Shown: in pieces, positions 22,908 through 27,678 of the stretch
Layout of the letters: every line of letters starts with the position of its first letter
Numbering within the stretch: position 1 is the first letter of the stretch
DNA from: JBGPYB01 sp041493035
GTDB lineage: Bacteria; Acidobacteriota; Vicinamibacteria; Fen-336
Length of the DNA: 27,678 bases
Assembly (NCBI GenBank): GCA_041493035.1
Contig: JBGPYB010000050.1
Span: forward strand, 1-27,678
Reading direction: 5' to 3'
Translations under genes and position numbers: made by a program
Notes under the pieces: generated by a model
Database searches by the model: none
The model's input: the letters and a program-made list of their open reading frames with translations, nothing else
What the model was told of the DNA's origin: nothing

Positions 22908-24383
22908 ATGTCCGAGATGTGGATCGGGAATCGCTGGACCGGCGCGGCCGGCGGCCGTGTCTTCGAGGTCGTGAATCCCGCCACCGAAGACGTGATCGAC
23001 ACAGCGCCGCGCGCGTCGGCCGCCGACGTCGACCGGGCCGTGGCCGAGGCCCTCAAGGCCTTCCCCGACTGGCGTCGCACGCCCGGCATCGAAAGGGGCG
23101 AGAAGCTCCACCACATCGCGCGCCGGATCCGGGAGGACCGCGAGGGCCTTGCCATCCTCCTCACCAAGGAGGGCGGCAAGCCTCTCCCCGAAAACCGGGA
23201 CGAGATCGAGTGGATCGCCGCCTGCTTCGACTACTACGCCGAGATCGGTCGCGACGTGATCGGCCGCGTCATCAGCCCCGTGGCGCGGAACCAGTTCAAC
23301 TTCGTCGTGAAGGAACCCTTCGGCGTCTGCGGCTTCATCGTCCCCTGGAACTACCCGCTCCTGCTGCTTTGCTGGAAGCTGGCGCCGGCCCTTGCCGCGG
23401 GCAACACCGTCGTGGCCAAGCCGAGCGAGTACACGCCCCTTTCGACGCTGCGCCTCATGCGCGCGTTCGAGGACCTTCCCGAAGGAGTGCTGAACATCGT
23501 CACAGGCTATGGGCCCGAGGCGGGCGCCCCGCTCGTCGCTCACCGCGATGTCGAGTGTGTGGCCTTCACCGGGAGCCAGTCCACAGGACGCAAGGTGGCC
23601 ATCACCTGCGCCGAGCAACTCAAGAAGTGTCATCTGGAGCTGGGAGGGAACGACCCCTTCATCGTCGACGACAACGTCGACGTCGACGTCGCCGCGCGTG
23701 CCGCGGTCTGGGCCTGCTTCCTGAACAACGGACAAGTCTGCACCTCGGCCGAGCGCTTCTTCGTCGTGGGGAAGGTCTTCGACGAGTTCGTCGACCGCTT
23801 CGTCGCCTTCACGAAGACGCTTCGCCAGGGCGATCCCCTCGGGCCCGACGTCGACCTAGGGCCCATGATCAACGCGGCGCAGCGCGACAAGGTCGAGGCC
23901 AAGGTCGCCGAGTCCCTGTCCGGCGGAGCGAAGCTGCTCGTGGGGGGCCGGCGTCCGGAACGGTTCGCCAAGGGCTTCTTCTACGAGCCCACCGCCCTCG
24001 TGAACGTGAGGCCCGAAATGTCCCTCATGCGCGAGGAGACCTTCGGTCCCGTGGCGCCCATCGTTCGATGCAAGGACATCGACGAGGCCATCGCCCTGGC
24101 GGACCGCAGCGAGTATGGCCTCGGCGCCTCGATCTACACGAACAGCCTCGAGCACGCCATGAAGGCCATGGAGAGCGTCCATGCGGGAACGTTCTGGATC
24201 AACGACCCGCTCACCGACAACGACGCCGGGCCGTTCGGCGGGATGCGGCGCAGCGGAATCGGACGCGAGCTGGGCACCGAGGGGCTCGAGGACTTCCGGG
24301 ACAGCAAGCACGTCCACATGGACTACGTGATCGGAGCGAAGCCATACTGGTACCCGTACCGATACGATCGCCCGAAGGAGTGA
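22908..24383 (+). CDS. NAD(P)+-dependent aldehyde dehydrogenase (betaine-aldehyde dehydrogenase-like)
   Basis: A 491-residue aldehyde dehydrogenase oxidising an aldehyde to the acid. Key residues are present: N148 in PWNYPLLLL, K171 in VVAKPSEYTPL, the FTGSQSTG cofactor loop, general base E244 in LELGGNDPF, and nucleophile C278 in NNGQVCTSAERFF. The length is normal. The ATG at 22908 has a good GGGAGGA site at 22898-22904, so the longer open frame is not used. Family resemblance is to betaine/succinate-semialdehyde-type enzymes, but the substrate cannot be fixed. It may share a transcript with the hydrolase upstream (61 bp) and the biotin genes downstream (41 bp). A joint pathway is not evident. 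Confidence 0.93.
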   Translation: MSEMWIGNRWTGAAGGRVFEVVNPATEDVIDTAPRASAADVDRAVAEALKAFPDWRRTPGIERGEKLHHIARRIREDREGLAILLTKEGGKPLPENRDEIEWIAACFDYYAEIGRDVIGRVISPVARNQFNFVVKEPFGVCGFIVPWNYPLLLLCWKLAPALAAGNTVVAKPSEYTPLSTLRLMRAFEDLPEGVLNIVTGYGPEAGAPLVAHRDVECVAFTGSQSTGRKVAITCAEQLKKCHLELGGNDPFIVDDNVDVDVAARAAVWACFLNNGQVCTSAERFFVVGKVFDEFVDRFVAFTKTLRQGDPLGPDVDLGPMINAAQRDKVEAKVAESLSGGAKLLVGGRRPERFAKGFFYEPTALVNVRPEMSLMREETFGPVAPIVRCKDIDEAIALADRSEYGLGASIYTNSLEHAMKAMESVHAGTFWINDPLTDNDAGPFGGMRRSGIGRELGTEGLEDFRDSKHVHMDYVIGAKPYWYPYRYDRPKE

Positions 24384-24424
24384 GGTGACTGGCTCGGCCC
24401 AGGGTTTTGTGGTTGGATGAGGCC

Positions 24425-25387
24425 GTGTCCGAGGAGATCCGCCACGACTGGACGACCGAGCAGGTCGAGGAGTTGTACCGCCTTCCTCTGACGGAGCTTC
24501 TCTTCCGGGCCCAGACGACCCATCGCCGCCATCACGATCCGGCCGAGGTCCAGCGCTGCACGCTCCTCAGCATCAAGACCGGCGGATGCCCCGAGGACTG
24601 CGGCTACTGTCCGCAGAGCGCCCACTACGAGACCGGTGTCGATCGCGCCGGGCTCATGGACACGGACGCCGTGCTGACCGCCGCCCGCGAGGCGCGGGAC
24701 GCCGGCTCGACGCGATTCTGCATGGGCGCCGCCTGGCGCGAGGTGCGGGACGGGGAGGCCTTCGACGACGTCCTCGAGATGGTCGAGGGTGTCGCCTCGC
24801 TGGGGATGGAGGTCTGCACCACCCTCGGAATGCTCACGGCGGACCAGGCGCGGCGCCTGAAGGCCGCGGGGCTGACCGCTTACAACCACAACCTGGACAC
24901 CTCCCCCGAGTTCTACCCCCGGATCATCTCCACCCGAACGTACCAGGAGCGTCTCGACACCCTCGCCCACGTCCAGGAGGCCGGCATCAGCGTCTGCTGC
25001 GGCGGTATCGTGGGCATGGGGGAATCCGCGAGGGACCGCTGCGCTCTTCTCGCCCAGCTCGGCCGCCTGGATCCGCACCCCGAGAGCCTGCCGGTGAACC
25101 TCCTCGTGCGAACGCCGGGGACACCGCTCGCCGACGCTCCCGACCTCGATCCGCTGGAGCTGGTGCGGACCGTGGCCGCGGCCCGACTCGTTGCGCCGAC
25201 GGCTCGCGTCCGGCTGTCGGCGGGACGTCTTTCCCTCACGGCCGAGGCGCAGGCGCTGTGCTTCCTGGCCGGTGCCAACTCGATCTTCTCGGGGGACAAG
25301 CTCCTCACGTCTCCCAATCCTGGTGTCGACGAAGACGCCGACCTCGTCGCACGGCTCGGTCTTCGCTTCAGCGACGCGCGCGCATGA
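24425..25387 (+). CDS. bioB: biotin synthase (radical SAM)
   Basis: A 320-residue radical SAM enzyme that inserts sulfur into dethiobiotin. The 4Fe-4S cysteines are C55, C59 and C62 (GGCPEDCGYC). The 2Fe-2S site is C99 (RFCMGAAWR), C131 (EVCTTLG), C191 (VCCGGIVGMGE) and R263 (VRLSAGR), closely tracking the E. coli numbering. YNHNLDTSPEFY is diagnostic. I chose GTG at 24425 (with GATGAGG just upstream) because the protein then begins SEEIRHDWT as in other BioB; a TTG at 24407 would add six residues. Its stop overlaps the bioF start (ATGA). Confidence 0.97.
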   Translation: MSEEIRHDWTTEQVEELYRLPLTELLFRAQTTHRRHHDPAEVQRCTLLSIKTGGCPEDCGYCPQSAHYETGVDRAGLMDTDAVLTAAREARDAGSTRFCMGAAWREVRDGEAFDDVLEMVEGVASLGMEVCTTLGMLTADQARRLKAAGLTAYNHNLDTSPEFYPRIISTRTYQERLDTLAHVQEAGISVCCGGIVGMGESARDRCALLAQLGRLDPHPESLPVNLLVRTPGTPLADAPDLDPLELVRTVAAARLVAPTARVRLSAGRLSLTAEAQALCFLAGANSIFSGDKLLTSPNPGVDEDADLVARLGLRFSDARA

Positions 25388-26535
25388 GCGCCTTGGGCGA
25401 CTATCGGGCCGACGCCGAGCGGTCGCTCTCCGCCCTCGCCGAGGCGGGTCTTCTCCGAAGACTCCAGGCGCCGCACGGAATCGACCTCGTCTCCAACGAC
25501 TACCTGGGGCTTGCCGAGGACCCGCGCCTGACGGCGGCGATGAAGGCAGCCCTCGAGACGTGTGGCGCAGGGTCGGGAGGGTCGCGTTTGCTGCGCGGTC
25601 AGCGCGCCGCTTTCGAGCGCGTCGAGGAACGGCTCGCGTCCTTCTGCGCCGCCGAGACGGCACTTCTCTTCGTATCGGGATACTCCGCCAACGTCGGCCT
25701 GCTCCAGGCACTGGTCGGCGCCGCAGATCTGGTGCTCTCCGACGAACGGAACCACGCGAGCCTCATTGATGGGCTGCGCCTGACCAAGGCGCGCCGCATT
25801 ATCTATCCCCATCTCGACCTGAACGCAGTCGATTCCGCACTTCGCCTTCGGCGCAGCGGCCGCGCCTTCGTCATCACGGAGAGCGTCTTCAGCATGGATG
25901 GAGACCTGGCGCCCCTGGCGGAACTGGCCGACCTGGCCGAGACCCACGGCGCCCTGCTGATCGTGGACGAGGCCCACGCCACAGGGCTTTACGGTGACGG
26001 GGGGTCCGGTCGCGTGGAGGCCCTCGGGTTGCGCGACCGGGTCCTCGCCACAGTGCACACGGGCGGCAAGGCGCTGGGTTCGGGTGGCGCCTGGGTGGCT
26101 GGACCCGCGTTCGTGCGCGATCTGCTCATCAATCGTGCGCGCGCCTTCATCTTCTCGACCGCGCCGCTGCCGGCGCTGGCGGCGGCGCTGGAGGCCGCCC
26201 TCGACATACTCGCCGCCGAAGGGTGGCGCTGTGCCGAAGTCCACCGGAAGGCAGCCCTCCTCCGCGAGAGCCTTGCCGCGGTTCAGGTTGCGACCACGGG
26301 CGCCGCACCCATCGTTCCCGTCATCGTCGGAGACAATGCCGCCGCGATGGCGCTGGAGTCGGGATTGCGCGAAGCGGGCTTCGACTCTCGGGCCGTTCGC
26401 CCTCCGACCGTTCCAGTGGGCACGGCGCGTCTCAGGGTCACGGCCCGCTATCCCGTCGCCGACGCCGATATTCGACGCTTCGCCGCCGCGGTCGGACAGA
26501 TTCGCCAGAACGCCACCGCGAGAGCCTCGGCGTGA
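25384..26535 (+). CDS. bioF: 8-amino-7-oxononanoate synthase
   Basis: A 383-residue PLP enzyme that joins pimeloyl thioester and alanine to make 8-amino-7-oxononanoate in biotin synthesis. Visible are SNDYLGLA near residue 37, GSGGSRLLRG (63-72), the ring-stacking H124 (ERNHASLIDG), D195 and H198 (IVDEAHATGLYG), and the PLP lysine K229 (HTGGKALGSGG). The length is normal. It is coupled by 4-bp overlaps to bioB before it (ATGA) and bioA after it (GTGA). The pimeloyl donor genes (bioC, bioH or bioW) are not in the window. Confidence 0.97.
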   Translation: MSALGDYRADAERSLSALAEAGLLRRLQAPHGIDLVSNDYLGLAEDPRLTAAMKAALETCGAGSGGSRLLRGQRAAFERVEERLASFCAAETALLFVSGYSANVGLLQALVGAADLVLSDERNHASLIDGLRLTKARRIIYPHLDLNAVDSALRLRRSGRAFVITESVFSMDGDLAPLAELADLAETHGALLIVDEAHATGLYGDGGSGRVEALGLRDRVLATVHTGGKALGSGGAWVAGPAFVRDLLINRARAFIFSTAPLPALAAALEAALDILAAEGWRCAEVHRKAALLRESLAAVQVATTGAAPIVPVIVGDNAAAMALESGLREAGFDSRAVRPPTVPVGTARLRVTARYPVADADIRRFAAAVGQIRQNATARASA

Positions 26536-27678
26536 ACCAGGGTCACCGTGCCGATCCCTCCCCTGAGGAGATCCGCCGATGGGACGTCGACCATCTCTGG
26601 CACCCGTTTTCCCAGATGGCCGAGTACGCGGCCACGGACCCTCTCGTCGTCGTGGCCGCCGAAGGGAACCACCTCATCGACGATCGTGGCCGTCGCCTTT
26701 TCGACGCGACCTCGGCTCTCTGGTGCAACCTCATGGGCCACCGTGTGCCCGAGATCGACGCCGCGGTGAGCGCGCAGCTCGGCCGCATCGCGCACTCGAC
26801 GCTCCTCGGCGCCACGCATCCTCCCGCGGCGGAGTTGGCTCGGCGACTCGTCGAGGTCGCTCCGGCGGGGCTCGACCACGTCTTTTTTTCCGACAACGGC
26901 GCGACCGCCATCGAGGCGGCGCTCAAGATCGCGTTCCAGTATCGATTGCTGACCCAAGGACGCGAGGCAGCGTCGCGCGCCCTCTATCTGAGCCTCGAGA
27001 ACGCCTATCACGGCGACACCCTCGGCGCGGCGGCCGTGGGCGGGGTCGAGCTGTTCCATGAGACGTTCCGGCCGATCCTGCTCCCGGCTCTCAAGACGCC
27101 CGCGCCGTACTGCTACCGCTGCCCCCTCGGCAAGACGCCCGCCGACTGCCCCATCGATCGCGGCCTCGAATTGGAAGCGGCCCTCGAAAGAGCCGAGGGG
27201 CGTGTGTGCGCCGTGATCATCGAGCCGGGCGTCCAGGCGGCGGCCGGGATGATCGTCCAACCGGAAGGCTTCCTGCCGCGGGTCGCCGAAGCCTGCCGGA
27301 AACACGGTGCCCTGCTCATCCTCGACGAGGTGGCCACGGGCTTCGGTCGCACTGGATCGCTCTTCGCGTGCCAGAAGGAAGGCGTCACACCCGATCTTCT
27401 GTGCGTGGCCAAGGGCCTCACCGGCGGCTACCTTCCCGTCGCCGCGACCCTCGCCACCGACGCGATCTACAACGTCTTCCTCGGTCGCTACGAGGAGTAC
27501 CGGCACTTCTTCCACGGCCACACCTACACCGGCAATCCCCTCGGCTGCGCGGCTGGGCTCGCCACCCTGCGGCTCGCTGACCGCGGTCAGGCGCAGGTCG
27601 ATCGTGCACGGCTCGTGCGGGTTCTCGCTCAGCGCCGTCTTCGGGTCGGCCATGTCGCGCGGGTGGGCGAGCACGCAC
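26532..27678 (+). CDS. bioA: adenosylmethionine-8-amino-7-oxononanoate aminotransferase, partial, with an anomalous 3' end
   Basis: A class III PLP aminotransferase that converts 8-amino-7-oxononanoate to 7,8-diaminononanoate. Visible are HLWHPFSQMAEY at about 22, LWCNLMGH, FFSDNGATAIEAALK, ENAYHGDT, D265 (LILDEVATGFGRTG) and the PLP lysine K294 (VAKGLTGGYLP), followed by GHTYTGNPLGCAAGLATLRL. After L348 (about 27575) the reading frame continues to the window edge, but the sequence stops resembling the family and loses the codon pattern. The opposite strand looks coding there instead. The gene is therefore probably cut at about 27575, not just at the edge. The start is GTG, overlapping the bioF stop. 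A PYCYRCPLGKTPADC segment (about 194-208) is Cys-rich but common in this class. Confidence 0.9.
   Translation, partial: MNQGHRADPSPEEIRRWDVDHLWHPFSQMAEYAATDPLVVVAAEGNHLIDDRGRRLFDATSALWCNLMGHRVPEIDAAVSAQLGRIAHSTLLGATHPPAAELARRLVEVAPAGLDHVFFSDNGATAIEAALKIAFQYRLLTQGREAASRALYLSLENAYHGDTLGAAAVGGVELFHETFRPILLPALKTPAPYCYRCPLGKTPADCPIDRGLELEAALERAEGRVCAVIIEPGVQAAAGMIVQPEGFLPRVAEACRKHGALLILDEVATGFGRTGSLFACQKEGVTPDLLCVAKGLTGGYLPVAATLATDAIYNVFLGRYEEYRHFFHGHTYTGNPLGCAAGLATLRLADRGQAQVDRARLVRVLAQRRLRVGHVARVGEHA
27570..27677 (-). CDS. fragment of an unidentified gene on the opposite strand at the right edge
   Basis: Read leftward from the window edge, the frame gives VLAHPRDMADPKTALSEN and then HEPCTIDLRLTAVSEP. 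All 36 codons from 27674 down to about 27567 end in G or C, whereas the bioA frame over the same bases has only about 74% G/C-ending codons by my count. This is the signature of true coding in this genome, so I believe an unrelated gene occupies these bases and loses its 3' part at the join with bioA. I do not recognise the product. It could equally be an assembly chimera at a contig end. Confidence 0.45.

Noticed and set aside
22079..24383. Dimethylargininase plus aldehyde dehydrogenase as a guanidino or choline degradation pathway
   Set aside because: The products of the hydrolase (citrulline, methylamines) are not aldehydes, and no transporter or linking enzyme is present. Adjacency alone does not make a pathway.
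22919..24388. 489-residue plus-strand open frame overlapping the aldehyde dehydrogenase
   Set aside because: An Arg/Pro-rich shifted frame of a gene whose real frame shows all catalytic residues.
24586..25383. N-terminal extension of the bioF reading frame back into bioB
   Set aside because: The extension is an out-of-frame reading of bioB. The BioF family start MSALGDYRADAERSL at 25384, with the ATGA overlap, explains the gene.

Overview
A 27.7 kb GC-rich bacterial segment with dense, often overlapping genes. I infer an Acidobacteriota-like organism, probably an environmental assembly. The grounds are several Ser/Thr kinases fused to TolB/WD40-type propellers, an ABC-permease/M1-aminopeptidase remnant, and a Tat-exported sugar isomerase grouped with Tat-type aldo/keto reductases. 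No rRNA, tRNA, CRISPR array or insertion sequence was seen. The phylum call rests on gene content only.

Region 1 (1-6.6 kb) is accessory and rearranged. It holds the start of a PknB-like kinase gene (cut by the window edge), a HEPN/MNT toxin-antitoxin pair, a full-length kinase-propeller gene that is a close paralogue of the first, and a Phd/VapC-type toxin-antitoxin pair. It ends with two gene remnants facing away from each other across a sharp breakpoint near 5.70 kb: the C-terminal propeller of a third kinase (minus strand) and the C-terminal half of an M1-type peptidase (plus strand). The peptidase remnant also carries a frameshift.

Region 2 (6.7-13.8 kb) is one minus-strand run that reads like an operon: Tat-exported TIM-barrel isomerase, Tat-type aldo/keto reductase, second Tat-type aldo/keto reductase, exported propeller-phosphoesterase, predicted outer-membrane barrel, then alkB (DNA/RNA demethylase). 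Spacings are ATGA overlaps, 17 bp, 8 bp, an ATGA overlap and 34 bp. The first five products all appear to act in the envelope.

Region 3 (13.9-19.8 kb) is a plus-strand heavy-metal RND efflux system: a small His/Cys-rich membrane protein, an outer-membrane factor, a lipoprotein adaptor and a CzcA-type pump, with overlapping coding ends among the last three.

Region 4 (19.8-24.4 kb) has a minus-strand group (FAD oxidoreductase of the L-2-hydroxyglutarate oxidase type, an 84-residue protein, an eight-helix membrane protein). It diverges within about 30 bp from a plus-strand dimethylargininase-like hydrolase and an aldehyde dehydrogenase.

Region 5 (24.4 kb to end) is a translationally coupled biotin operon, bioB-bioF-bioA. 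The last ~100 bp do not look like bioA. They look like a different gene on the opposite strand, so the right edge is probably a second breakpoint or an assembly chimera.
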